From Amycolatopsis sp. 2-15 (GTDB taxonomy: Bacteria; Actinomycetota; Actinomycetes; Mycobacteriales; Pseudonocardiaceae), in assembly GCF_030285625.1 (NCBI RefSeq), contig NZ_CP127294.1:3482001-3546000 (forward strand): a stretch of 64,000 bases of DNA, given 5' to 3'. The translations under genes were made by a program, and so were the position numbers. The notes under the pieces are model-generated. The model saw only the letters and a list, made by a program, of their open reading frames with translations. It was not told the DNA's origin and searched no databases. Of the stretch, positions 34,298 to 41,894 are shown piece after piece. Every line of letters starts with the position of its first letter. Position 1 is the first letter of the stretch.

Positions 34298-34691
34298 CGC
34301 GCCAGCTCTCCACGATTTCGTCGACGTCCAACGGCTTCGCGCGCAGCGGCGGGCCTTCCTGCGGCCGGCGGTGGGTTTCGCGGATGCGCTCGTTGAGGTC
34401 TTCCACGATCTCGCGCACGCGCTTCTCGGTGCGCACCGACGCCAGTTTCGCCGGCAGGTCCTGGATTTCGCGCGGGATCGCGAGTGACGGCGGCAGGAAC
34501 GAGCCCGTGTCCAGGTCGCCTTCGCGGGCGCGGCGCAGGGCCCAGTCCGTGGCGGCGTCGCGCCCGGTCGCGGGTGGCAGCGGCTTGCCTGCGCCGGGCA
34601 GGTCGTCGAACTCGCCGCGCGACTGGGCGGCGGAGATCAGGCGGTCGACCCACGAGCCGAAGGACACGCCGGGGGGTTTGCGCTCGGTCAC
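34287..34691 (-). CDS. DUF1992 (DnaJ-homologue subfamily C28-like) protein
   Basis: A 134-residue protein with the DUF1992 signature VDRLISAAQSRGEFDDLPGA and GKPLPP near residues 15-40, then an Arg/Glu-rich helical tail. GTG 34691 has GGAGG 7 nt upstream. Function of the family is unknown despite the DnaJ label; there is no J domain here. Single gene, convergent with the CocE gene. Confidence 0.88.
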   Translation of the reverse strand: MTERKPPGVSFGSWVDRLISAAQSRGEFDDLPGAGKPLPPATGRDAATDWALRRAREGDLDTGSFLPPSLAIPREIQDLPAKLASVRTEKRVREIVEDLNERIRETHRRPQEGPPLRAKPLDVDEIVESWRVTR

Positions 34692-34813
34692 TCGAACACC
34701 TCCGATCCCCACCCAGCGTAGCCGCGCCCGGGCGCTCGCGGATGGGTCGAAGGTCCCGAACCGGCAGGTAGGATCCCGGCAACCGATCAGCGCCGGGGCA
34801 GGGGGCAACGACG

Positions 34814-35632
34814 ATGACCGTCGAGCAGAACCGCGACGACCGCGCCGCGGAGGCCGAGCAGATCGACCGCACGCTGGCGTTGCTGTGGCGCGAACGTGCC
34901 ACGCCCGCCGCCGAACCCGCGCGCGGGCGCCGCCCGACGCTCACCGTCGGGCAGATCGTGGCCGCGGCCATCACGGTCGCCGACGCCGACGGGCTCGTGG
35001 CCACGTCGATGCACCGCGTCGCCAAGGAGCTCGGCGCCGGGACCATGACGCTCTACACCTACGTGCCCGGCAAGACCGAGCTCGTCGACCTGATGGTGGA
35101 CGACGTGCTCGTCGAGCGTGGTCTGCCCGGCCCCGGGCAGCCCCGGACGGGTGACTGGCGCGCGCAGATCCGGCTCTACTCCGAGCGCACGCGCGAAGCC
35201 CACCGCCGCCACCCGTGGCTGCGCGAGATGTCGCGGGTGCGCCCGGCGCTCGGCCCGGGCCAGCTCGCCGGCCAGGAGTACGTGCTGTCCACCGTGGACG
35301 GTCTGGGGCTCGCGCCGCGCGAAACCGTGGCCGCCGCCAACAGCATCACGGCCTACGTCGACGCCAACGCGGCGCTCGAGGCCGAGAGCATCCACCTCGA
35401 ACGCAGCACCGGCCAGTCGAACGACGCGTGGTGGGACCAGCGGTCTTCCTTCTGGGGCAAGTACTTCGACCTCACCGCGCACCCGGCGATGAACCGCGCG
35501 TGGCTCGGCGGCGGCTTCGACCAGGGCGCGGGCGAACAGGCGGCCGAGGCCTGGGACTTCGGCCTCGACCGGCTGCTCGACGGCATCGAGCTGCAGGTCA
35601 AGCGGTGCCGCGGGCCAGAGCCCGGGCGATGA
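34814..35632 (+). CDS. TetR-family regulator (TetR_C, tetracycline-repressor-like)
   Basis: A 272-residue regulator with an unusual acidic N-terminal extension of about 40 residues, then the helix-turn-helix (TVGQIVAAAITVADADGLV, SMHRVAKELGAGTMTLYTYV) and a C-terminal domain like that of the tetracycline repressor class (SRVRPALGPGQLAGQEYVL, SITAYVDANAALEAE). Its 3' end overlaps the convergent acyl-CoA dehydrogenase gene by 35 nt. No evident target besides the divergent DUF1992 gene. Confidence 0.9.
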   Translation: MTVEQNRDDRAAEAEQIDRTLALLWRERATPAAEPARGRRPTLTVGQIVAAAITVADADGLVATSMHRVAKELGAGTMTLYTYVPGKTELVDLMVDDVLVERGLPGPGQPRTGDWRAQIRLYSERTREAHRRHPWLREMSRVRPALGPGQLAGQEYVLSTVDGLGLAPRETVAAANSITAYVDANAALEAESIHLERSTGQSNDAWWDQRSSFWGKYFDLTAHPAMNRAWLGGGFDQGAGEQAAEAWDFGLDRLLDGIELQVKRCRGPEPGR

Positions 35633-36755
35633 CGTTGCGCTGCACCTCGCTCGTGCCTTCGCCGATTTCGAGGATCTTCGCGTCGGCGTAGAACCGCGAG
35701 ATCGTGGACTCGCGGATGAAGCCGTAGCCGCCGTGGATCTGCACGCTCTGGCTGGCCGCGCGGTTCGCGACCTCCGACGCGTACAGCTTCGCCATCGCCG
35801 CAGCGGTGCTGAACGGGCGGCCCTGGTCACCGAGCCACGCCGCGTTGTACACGAGCCAGCGCGCCGCCGCGATCTCCGTGGCCATGTCCGCGAGCTTGTG
35901 CCCCACGGCCTGGAACCGGGTGAGCGGCTGGCCGAACTGCTCGCGTTCGCCCGCGTGGCGCACCGCCAGGTCGAGGGCTTTCTGCGCCAGCGACAACGAC
36001 AGCGCGGCCACGCTGATGCGCCCGCCGTCGAGGACTTCCAGGAACTGGCGCAGCCCGTTGCCTTCCTCGCCGATCAGGTGGTCGTCGGGCACCCAGCAGC
36101 CGGAGAACACCAGCTCGCGCGTGTCGAGCGCGTGCCAGCCGAGCTTCTTCAGCGGCTGGCCCTTGGTGTAGCCGGGGGTGCCTTCGGGGATGAAGAACGT
36201 GCCGTAGCGCTTGGCGCCGCTGTCGTTCTCGCCGGTCAGGGCCAGCACGGTGACGCCGAGGCTCATCTCGGTGCCGGCGTTGCTGATGAACATCTTCGTG
36301 CCGTCGAGCAGCCAGCCGCCGTCGGCACGTCGGGCGCGGGTGCGGATTCCCGCAGCGTCCGAGCCGGCCGTGGGTTCGGTGAGGCCGAACGCGCCGATCG
36401 CTTCTCCTGAGGCGAGCGGCCGCAGCCAGCGTTCCTTCTGCTCGTGAGTGCCGAACGTGGCGAGTGGAAGGCTGGCGATGGTCGAGTGCGCGTTCCACGC
36501 CGACGCGATCGACTGGTCGGCCGCGCCGAGCTCCTCCATCGCGGCCACATAGGACACGAAGCCGGCGTTGGCGCCGCCGTACTTCTCGTCCACGAGCATG
36601 CCCATGAGCCCGAGCTTGCCCAGGTCGTGGAACACCTCCGTGGGGAAGTGGCTGCGCTCCGACCAATCGGCGGCGTAGGGCGCGATCTCCTTCGCGGCGA
36701 AATCCCGGCAGAGCTGCTTCAGCGCGACGGTTTCCTCGGGCAGGTCGAAGTCCAT
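35598..36755 (-). CDS. Acyl-CoA dehydrogenase
   Basis: FAD enzyme of 385 residues that introduces the alpha-beta double bond in an acyl-CoA. Marks include GAFGLTEPTAGSDAAGIRTR, KMFISNAGTEMSLGV, the substrate Glu region QSVQIHGGYGFIRE and the C-terminal YADAKILEIGEGTSEVQRNV, where the EGT segment is the catalytic Glu position of short-chain or branched types. Its ATG overlaps the stop of the alcohol dehydrogenase gene, so both form a unit read from the promoter near 37.85 kb, within the putative ketone-carboxylation regulon. Confidence 0.95.
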   Translation of the reverse strand: MDFDLPEETVALKQLCRDFAAKEIAPYAADWSERSHFPTEVFHDLGKLGLMGMLVDEKYGGANAGFVSYVAAMEELGAADQSIASAWNAHSTIASLPLATFGTHEQKERWLRPLASGEAIGAFGLTEPTAGSDAAGIRTRARRADGGWLLDGTKMFISNAGTEMSLGVTVLALTGENDSGAKRYGTFFIPEGTPGYTKGQPLKKLGWHALDTRELVFSGCWVPDDHLIGEEGNGLRQFLEVLDGGRISVAALSLSLAQKALDLAVRHAGEREQFGQPLTRFQAVGHKLADMATEIAAARWLVYNAAWLGDQGRPFSTAAAMAKLYASEVANRAASQSVQIHGGYGFIRESTISRFYADAKILEIGEGTSEVQRNVIARALARGTA

Positions 36756-37813
36756 CAGTGCTCCTCCGGCTTCAGCAGGATCTTGAGGTGGCTGCCGCGG
36801 TCGGCTTCGAGCTCGGCGAACGCGTCACGCCCGGCGGAGAGCGGCCGCACCCCGGTGAGCATCGGCGTCGCGTCGAGCCGGCCCGTGGCCATGAGGTCGA
36901 GCACGCGCGGGATGTCGAAGTTGTAGCCGAGGGAGCCCAGCACTGTGCGCTCGAACGGCACGATCTGCGTGATCGGCAGCGACGCGCTGGCGCCGCTGAT
37001 CCCGCACAGCACCGCGCGCCCGCCCCGGCGCACGGTGTTCACGGCCAGCTCCACCAGCTCCGGACGGCCGGTCGCCTCCACCACCACGTCGGGCCCGACG
37101 CGGCCGGTGCGCAGGAAGACTTCGCGCCGCACGTCGGTCCTCGCCGGGTCGTACACCTCGGTCGCGCCGATCTCGGCGGCCTTGCGCGCGCGGTCGGGCA
37201 CGGGCTCGCTCACGTAGAGGCCGGCCGCGCCCGCGAGCTTCGCGGCCAGCAGCGCGGCGATCCCGATCGGACCCGCGCCGAGCAGGAGCACGTGGTCACC
37301 CGGTTGGACGTTTGCCCGGCGGATGGCGTGCAGGCCGACCGCGAGCGGCTCGGCCAGGGCGGCGAGCTCGTCGGAGACGCCGTCGGGGATCGGCACGAGG
37401 CCCTCGACCGGCACGGTGACCTTCGACGCGAACCCGCCGTCGGCGGCGAGGCCGATCGAGCCGCCCTTGGCGCAGATGTGGTACTCGCCGTGAGTGCACC
37501 AGCGGCACACCCCGCAGCGCAGGCACGGGTCGACGGCCACACGCGTGCCGACGGTCACCCCGGGCACGTCCGAGCCGAGCGCCACGACCGTGCCGCTCAT
37601 CTCGTGGCCGAGGGTGAACGGCGGTTCAAGACCGGTCAACGGGTGCGGCCCCGTGCGGATGAGGTTGGGGCCGTGCGCGAACTCGTGCAGGTCGGTGCCG
37701 CAGATCCCGCAGTACGACACGGCGATCACCGCTTGACCCGGCGCCGGTGCCGGCGGTTCCGGCACGTCGTCGAGGCGCAGCTCGCCCTTGGCGTGCCAGC
37801 GCAGCGCGTGCAC
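36755..37813 (-). CDS. Zinc-dependent alcohol dehydrogenase (butanediol dehydrogenase-like)
   Basis: A 352-residue medium-chain dehydrogenase. Catalytic zinc ligands are Cys38 (GICGTDLHEF) and His70-Glu71 (GHEMSG); the structural zinc lobe has Cys97, 100, 103, 106 and 114. The nucleotide-binding LLLGAGPIGIAALLAAKLAG follows. The GICGTDLHEF motif is typical of (R,R)-butanediol and sorbitol-type dehydrogenases. It begins with GTG, with GGAGG 8 nt upstream, and is divergent from the fused E1 gene, which supports a role with acetoin-like or hydroxyketone substrates. Confidence 0.9.
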   Translation of the reverse strand: MHALRWHAKGELRLDDVPEPPAPAPGQAVIAVSYCGICGTDLHEFAHGPNLIRTGPHPLTGLEPPFTLGHEMSGTVVALGSDVPGVTVGTRVAVDPCLRCGVCRWCTHGEYHICAKGGSIGLAADGGFASKVTVPVEGLVPIPDGVSDELAALAEPLAVGLHAIRRANVQPGDHVLLLGAGPIGIAALLAAKLAGAAGLYVSEPVPDRARKAAEIGATEVYDPARTDVRREVFLRTGRVGPDVVVEATGRPELVELAVNTVRRGGRAVLCGISGASASLPITQIVPFERTVLGSLGYNFDIPRVLDLMATGRLDATPMLTGVRPLSAGRDAFAELEADRGSHLKILLKPEEH

Positions 37814-37838
37814 GCGACCACCTCCGAACTGGAGTTGT

Positions 37839-37862
37839 TTTTTCGAACAGTCGGTACAAGAA
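37839..37862. promoter_or_regulatory. 24-nt dyad site, first copy (regulon operator)
   Basis: TTT-4-AAC-4-GGT-4-GAA, lying in the 115-nt space between the divergent alcohol dehydrogenase and fused E1 genes. It matches the site at 41539-41562 at about two-thirds of positions (shared GGTACA and GAA). Likely bound by the TetR protein encoded at 39994-40653. Confidence 0.55.
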
Positions 37863-37928
37863 TCGTGGTTCCCGGCGCGATGTCAAGGGCCGGGGAGAAA
37901 ACCGCTGAACGGCAAGGGCAGGAGCGTG

Positions 37929-39917
37929 ATGACTTCCACCCGGGTGAGCGACCTGGCAACGGCATTCGACGGTGACCCGAGCGCATTGGCCGAGATGTAC
38001 CGGCGGATGCGGCTGATCCGGCAGTTCGAGGACCGGGCGTCGAGGCTGTACCGGAACAACGAGATCCCCGGCTTCCTGCACCTGTCCATCGGGCAGGAAG
38101 CCTCGGCGGTCGGCGCGTGCCGGCCGCTGGACGACCGGGACGTGATCACGTCCACCCACCGCGGGCACGGCCACTGCATCGCGAAAGGACTCGACGTCGA
38201 GGGCATGTTCGCGGAGCTGATGGGCAAGGAGACCGGCACGTGCCGGGGCCGCGGCGGGTCGATGCACATCGCGGATCCGCGCAAGGGGATCTTCGGGGCC
38301 AACGGGATCGTCGCGGCCGGGCTGCCGATCGCCGTCGGCGCGGGCACGGCCGCACAGCTGCGTGCTCAGGGTGGTGTGGTGCTGGCGTTCTTCGGCGACG
38401 GCGCCGTGGCCCAGGGCATGTTCCACGAAGCGGCGAACCTCGCTTCGGTGTGGCGGCTTCCGGTCATCTTCTTCTGCGAGAACAACAAGTACGCCGAGTT
38501 CTCGCCGATCGCCACGCAGACGCGCGCGTCGCTCGCCGACCGCGCGCCGGGGTACGCGATGGACTACCACCACGTGGACGGCAACGACGTCGTCGCCGTC
38601 GCGTCGCTCGTCGACGGCTTGGTGTGTGAGCTCCGTGAGGGCGGCGGACCCGTGCTGGTCGAGGCCGACACGTACCGCTGGCACGGCCACTACGAGGGCG
38701 ACCCGGAGAAGTACCGGGAGCCGGAGGAACTGGCGGAGTGGAAGGAACGCGACCCGCTGGTGCGGCTGGCCGCGCGGCTGCGTGAGCTGGGCACGGACGT
38801 CGCCCCGATCGATTCCGAGGTGGACGCCCGGATCGAGGCGGCGATCGAGGCCGCGCGCGCCGCGGACGAACCGTCGCCGGATACGCTGCACCACTACGTC
38901 GGCGTCCCGCGTGAACCGGTGCCCGAGCCCGCGGAGGCGACGGGCGAGGTCTTCCGCACGATGGACGCGATCCGCGGAGCGCTGGAGTACGAGCTGTCTC
39001 ACGACGAGTCCGTGTTCGTGGCCGGCATCGACGTCGGTGCCGGCGGCAACGTCTTCGGCCTGACCAGGGGACTCGCCGACAAGTACCCCGGCCGCGTGCG
39101 CGACACGCCGATCTCGGAAAGCGCCATCATCGGCGCCGGCGTGGGCGCCGCGATGGCGGGCCTGCGGCCAGTGGTGGAGCTGATGTACTTCGACTTCGTC
39201 GGCGTGTGCCTGGACCAGCTCATGAACCAGGCCGCGAAGCTCCGTTTCATGACCGGCGGCGCCGTCAGCCTGCCCATGGTCGTGCGCACGCAGTTCGGGG
39301 CGGGGAAGTCGTCGGGGAGCCAGCATTCACAAAGCCTCGAAGCGCTGCTCGCCCACATTCCCGGCCTGACCGTGGTGATGCCGTCGACCCCGGCGGACAC
39401 CTACGGCCTCTTGCGGGCCGCGATCCGCGATCCGAATCCGGTGGTGTTCGTGGAGAACCGGCTGATGTACGGGCGGAAGGGCCCGCAGCCGCCGCCCACG
39501 CACCTCGTTCCGCTGGGTCGCGCCGCCATCCGCCGGTCGGGCACGGACGTGACGCTGGTGTCGTACTCGAAGCTGGTGCACGACTGCGTTGACGTGGCTG
39601 CCGAGCTCGCGGCCGAGGGGATCAGCGTGGAAGTGATCGACCTGCGAACAATCGCACCGCTGGACACCGCCACGGTCCTGCAGTCTCTGGCCAAGACGGG
39701 CCGGCTCGTGGTGGCGCACCAGGCGGTCGGCGACTTCGGCGTGGGCGCCGAGCTGGCCGCCGTGGCCGCCCGCGAGGGCTTCTGGACGCTGGACGCACCC
39801 GTGATCCGCGTGGGCGCGCAGGGGACGCCGGCGCCGTACGCACCTTCGCTGGAACGGGTCTGGCTGCCGTCGAAGGAACGCATTGCCGCGGCGGTCCGCG
39901 AATCGGCCCGCGCGTGA
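37929..39917 (+). CDS. Fused E1 alpha-beta 2-oxoacid/acetoin dehydrogenase
   Basis: A 662-residue thiamin-diphosphate enzyme in which the alpha and beta chains of an E1 heterotetramer are one polypeptide. The alpha half (about 1-320) has STHRGHGHCIAKG, GRGGSMHI and the TPP motif GDG (156-158) to NN (185-186). The beta half (about 335-662) has the MNQAAKLRFMTGG and SLEALLAHIPGLTVVMPSTP blocks and ends in PDH-type VIRVGA. No E2 or E3 gene is nearby, so a lipoamide partner must come from elsewhere. Candidates are acetoin, branched 2-oxoacids or pyruvate. GGAG lies 4 nt before the ATG. Confidence 0.9.
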   Translation: MTSTRVSDLATAFDGDPSALAEMYRRMRLIRQFEDRASRLYRNNEIPGFLHLSIGQEASAVGACRPLDDRDVITSTHRGHGHCIAKGLDVEGMFAELMGKETGTCRGRGGSMHIADPRKGIFGANGIVAAGLPIAVGAGTAAQLRAQGGVVLAFFGDGAVAQGMFHEAANLASVWRLPVIFFCENNKYAEFSPIATQTRASLADRAPGYAMDYHHVDGNDVVAVASLVDGLVCELREGGGPVLVEADTYRWHGHYEGDPEKYREPEELAEWKERDPLVRLAARLRELGTDVAPIDSEVDARIEAAIEAARAADEPSPDTLHHYVGVPREPVPEPAEATGEVFRTMDAIRGALEYELSHDESVFVAGIDVGAGGNVFGLTRGLADKYPGRVRDTPISESAIIGAGVGAAMAGLRPVVELMYFDFVGVCLDQLMNQAAKLRFMTGGAVSLPMVVRTQFGAGKSSGSQHSQSLEALLAHIPGLTVVMPSTPADTYGLLRAAIRDPNPVVFVENRLMYGRKGPQPPPTHLVPLGRAAIRRSGTDVTLVSYSKLVHDCVDVAAELAAEGISVEVIDLRTIAPLDTATVLQSLAKTGRLVVAHQAVGDFGVGAELAAVAAREGFWTLDAPVIRVGAQGTPAPYAPSLERVWLPSKERIAAAVRESARA

Positions 39918-39933
39918 CTGCGCCTCGCCGCAA

Positions 39934-39988
39934 GCACCCCAATGTGGCGTTCGGTGCGTTCAACGCACCGAACGCCACATTGGGGTGC
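39934..39988. terminator. 55-nt perfect palindrome between convergent genes
   Basis: Two 27-nt arms (39934-39960, 39962-39988) pair perfectly around one central C. The core GCACCGAACGCCACATTGGG is closely related to the element at 61560-61640. It sits between the E1 stop and the convergent TetR stop, so it is a bidirectional terminator of a dispersed family. Confidence 0.85.
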
Positions 39989-39993
39989 GGGGG

Positions 39994-40653
39994 TCAGGCC
40001 GGGACGCGCGCCCGGAACGCGGCCACGCGTTGCTCCAGGTCGGCCACGTCGTAGCCGGGGCTGCAGAACCCCGAGATCAACGTCGCGCAGTACTCCCGCG
40101 ACAGGAACGCCGCGTCCCACGGGCCATCGGGGCGGGCCCACTGGTAGGTGTGGTTGTGCAGGTTCAGGAACTGCAGCATGGCCAGCCGCGGGTCCAGCCG
40201 CCGGAACGCGCCGGAGTCCATGGCGGCGCTCAGCAGATCGAGCACGATGCGCTCGAACTCACGGCGCTGGCGCAGCAGGCGGGCGCGGTTGGCGCCGCGC
40301 AGGTGGCGGTAGTCGTGTTCGTACACCCAGATGTGGTCGAGGCGCGCGAGGATGATGTCGAGCAGCGTCTCGGACAGCAGGCGCAGCCGCAGGACCGGGT
40401 CCTCGTCGAGGGTGGCGATGCGGCGGGCGGCGGTGAGCAGCGGGCGCAGCACGCGGTCCTGGATCTCGACCAGGAGGTTCTCCTTGGAGCCGATGTAGTA
40501 GTACAGCGCGCCCTTCGCGAGGCCCGCGACCTGACCGATCTCGGCGATCCCGGTGGCGGCGTAGCCCTGCTTGGCGAACAGCGCGGCGGCCTGGTCGATG
40601 ATCTCCTGGCGCTTGACCTCGTAGCCGGGGCCGTGTCCCGGTGGTCTCGGCAT
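39994..40653 (-). CDS. TetR-family regulator (KstR2-like)
   Basis: A 219-residue repressor with a standard N-terminal helix-turn-helix (AAALFAKQGYAATGIAEIGQ, GLAKGALYYYIGSKENLL) and a C-terminal domain with LRLLSETLLDIILARLDH and LNLHNHTYQW, as in regulators of acyl-CoA catabolism. It follows the enoyl-CoA hydratase gene by 32 nt and is probably cotranscribed. The two dyads at 37839 and 41539 flank the whole block and are its likely targets; a CoA-thioester ligand is plausible. Confidence 0.92.
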   Translation of the reverse strand: MPRPPGHGPGYEVKRQEIIDQAAALFAKQGYAATGIAEIGQVAGLAKGALYYYIGSKENLLVEIQDRVLRPLLTAARRIATLDEDPVLRLRLLSETLLDIILARLDHIWVYEHDYRHLRGANRARLLRQRREFERIVLDLLSAAMDSGAFRRLDPRLAMLQFLNLHNHTYQWARPDGPWDAAFLSREYCATLISGFCSPGYDVADLEQRVAAFRARVPA

Positions 40654-40685
40654 GTTTCCCCTCCGCTGCTGGCAGACACACCACT

Positions 40686-41462
40686 CTAGGCGTCGCGATC
40701 GAATGTGGCCTTGCCCGGTCCGTCGCGCAGGAACGACGCCATGCCGGTGTCACGGTCGCGCGTGGCGAACAGGCCGGCGATGAGCGAGCGCTCCAGGGCC
40801 AGGCCCGCGGCGATCGAGGAATCCAGCCCGTGGTCCACGGCTTCTTTCACCGCCTGGATGGCGAACCGGGGCCCGGCCGCGAGAACCTGCGCGTACTCCA
40901 GAGCCGCGGCAAGCGGATCCGGCGCGACCCGGTCCACGAGCCCGAGGGAGAGCGCTTCCGGAGCCCGCACGCGCCGTCCGGTCATCAGCAGTTCCTTCGC
41001 CCGGGACGGGCCGATCAAGCGCGCCAGCCGTTGCGTGCCGCCGGAACCCGGGATGATACCGAGCAGTACCTCGGGTTGTCCCAGTACCGCGGTTGCCGAA
41101 GCGACGCGGTAATCGGCCGTGAGCGCGAGCTCCATGCCGCCGCCGAGTGCGTAACCGTTGATGGCCGCGACAACCGGCATCGGGAGTTCGGCGAACCGCG
41201 TGAACGCCTTCTGCAGCGCGCGGTTCCAGCCGAGCACCTCCTCGAACGAGAACCCCGCGAGCTGCTTGATGTCCGCGCCCGCCGCGAACACCTTCTCCCC
41301 GCCGTACAGCACCACCGCGTGGACGTCGTCGGAGTCCGCCAAGCGCGCCGCGGTGTCGGCCAGCGCGTGGCGCATCTCGGTGTCGAAGGCGTTGAGGGGC
41401 GGGTGGTCCAGGCGGACCGTCGCGACCCGGCCGGTGGTTTCGACGTGTAGCCGTTCCGTCAT
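40686..41462 (-). CDS. Enoyl-CoA hydratase/isomerase
   Basis: A 258-residue crotonase-fold enzyme. The oxyanion-hole segments are FAAGADIKQLAG and NGYALGGGMELAL, with the first catalytic Glu in GGGMELALTADYR and the second region in LGQPEVLLGIIPGSGGTQRL. Both hydratase acids appear present, so hydration of an enoyl-CoA is likely. ATG 41462 is 8 nt from GAGGAG; a GTG at 41465 is an alternative. It heads a unit with the TetR gene. Confidence 0.93.
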   Translation of the reverse strand: MTERLHVETTGRVATVRLDHPPLNAFDTEMRHALADTAARLADSDDVHAVVLYGGEKVFAAGADIKQLAGFSFEEVLGWNRALQKAFTRFAELPMPVVAAINGYALGGGMELALTADYRVASATAVLGQPEVLLGIIPGSGGTQRLARLIGPSRAKELLMTGRRVRAPEALSLGLVDRVAPDPLAAALEYAQVLAAGPRFAIQAVKEAVDHGLDSSIAAGLALERSLIAGLFATRDRDTGMASFLRDGPGKATFDRDA

Positions 41463-41538
41463 CACTGAAGCTCCTCACCTCACCCGGTCCGGGCTTGTCA
41501 GGCCGCGATCAGGGTCCTACAGTGCTTCCCATCACGGT

Positions 41539-41562
41539 TTCTTAGACCGATTGGTACACGAA
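41539..41562. promoter_or_regulatory. 24-nt dyad site, second copy (regulon operator)
   Basis: TTC-4-ACC-4-GGT-4-GAA, symmetrical with equal 4-nt gaps, lies between the divergent enoyl-CoA hydratase and carboxylase operons, 37 nt before the first plus-strand gene. Aligned with 37839-37862 including two bases on each side, 19 of 28 positions agree. Confidence 0.6.
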
Positions 41563-41598
41563 ACTCGGCAGCGGCACAACACACCGGAGTGATGGCCC

Positions 41599-41865
41599 AT
41601 GGGCGCAGTCGAATCATCCGTCCCCGAAGGACTTTCGGTACCCCGCGAAGAGGTCACCGACGCCGATCTGCAGGCGCTCGGCGTGAACCTCGAGCGGGAT
41701 TTCCCCGGTTCCACCGCAGCGGACTTCCGCCGCTACCCGGTGCTCTCGGAAGGCGGTTGGTTCACCGTCGTCAAGCACCAGAAAACGCTCGAATCGGTGA
41801 GCCGCGAAACCGGCCCGCTGCTCGGCCCCATCGTCCTCACCTCCGACGGCCTCGACGTCAACTGA
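41599..41865 (+). CDS. Small protein at the head of the carboxylase operon
   Basis: An 88-residue acidic protein without membrane helix or signal peptide (VTDADLQALGVNLERDFPG, LSEGGWFTVVKHQKTLE). No family recognised. It precedes hyuA by 29 nt. Acetone and acetophenone carboxylases have a small third subunit beside their HyuA- and HyuB-like chains, so this may be such a partner, although it is shorter than the known 15-20 kDa subunits and shows no Cys or clear zinc site. ATG 41599 is 11 nt from GGAG. Confidence 0.6.
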   Translation: MGAVESSVPEGLSVPREEVTDADLQALGVNLERDFPGSTAADFRRYPVLSEGGWFTVVKHQKTLESVSRETGPLLGPIVLTSDGLDVN

Positions 41866-41894
41866 CCACGAATCACCGAAAGGCGGGTAGTTCC

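Noticed and set aside
37929..39917. Fused E1 as an assembly or frameshift artefact
   Set aside because: Both halves are complete, in the same frame, and joined by a normal linker with no sign of lost stop or start signals.
41589..41894. N-terminal extension of hyuA by 102 codons in the same frame
   Set aside because: The extension overlaps the separate 88-residue gene in another frame, is Arg/Pro-rich and precedes the conserved phosphate-loop start of HyuA at 41895.
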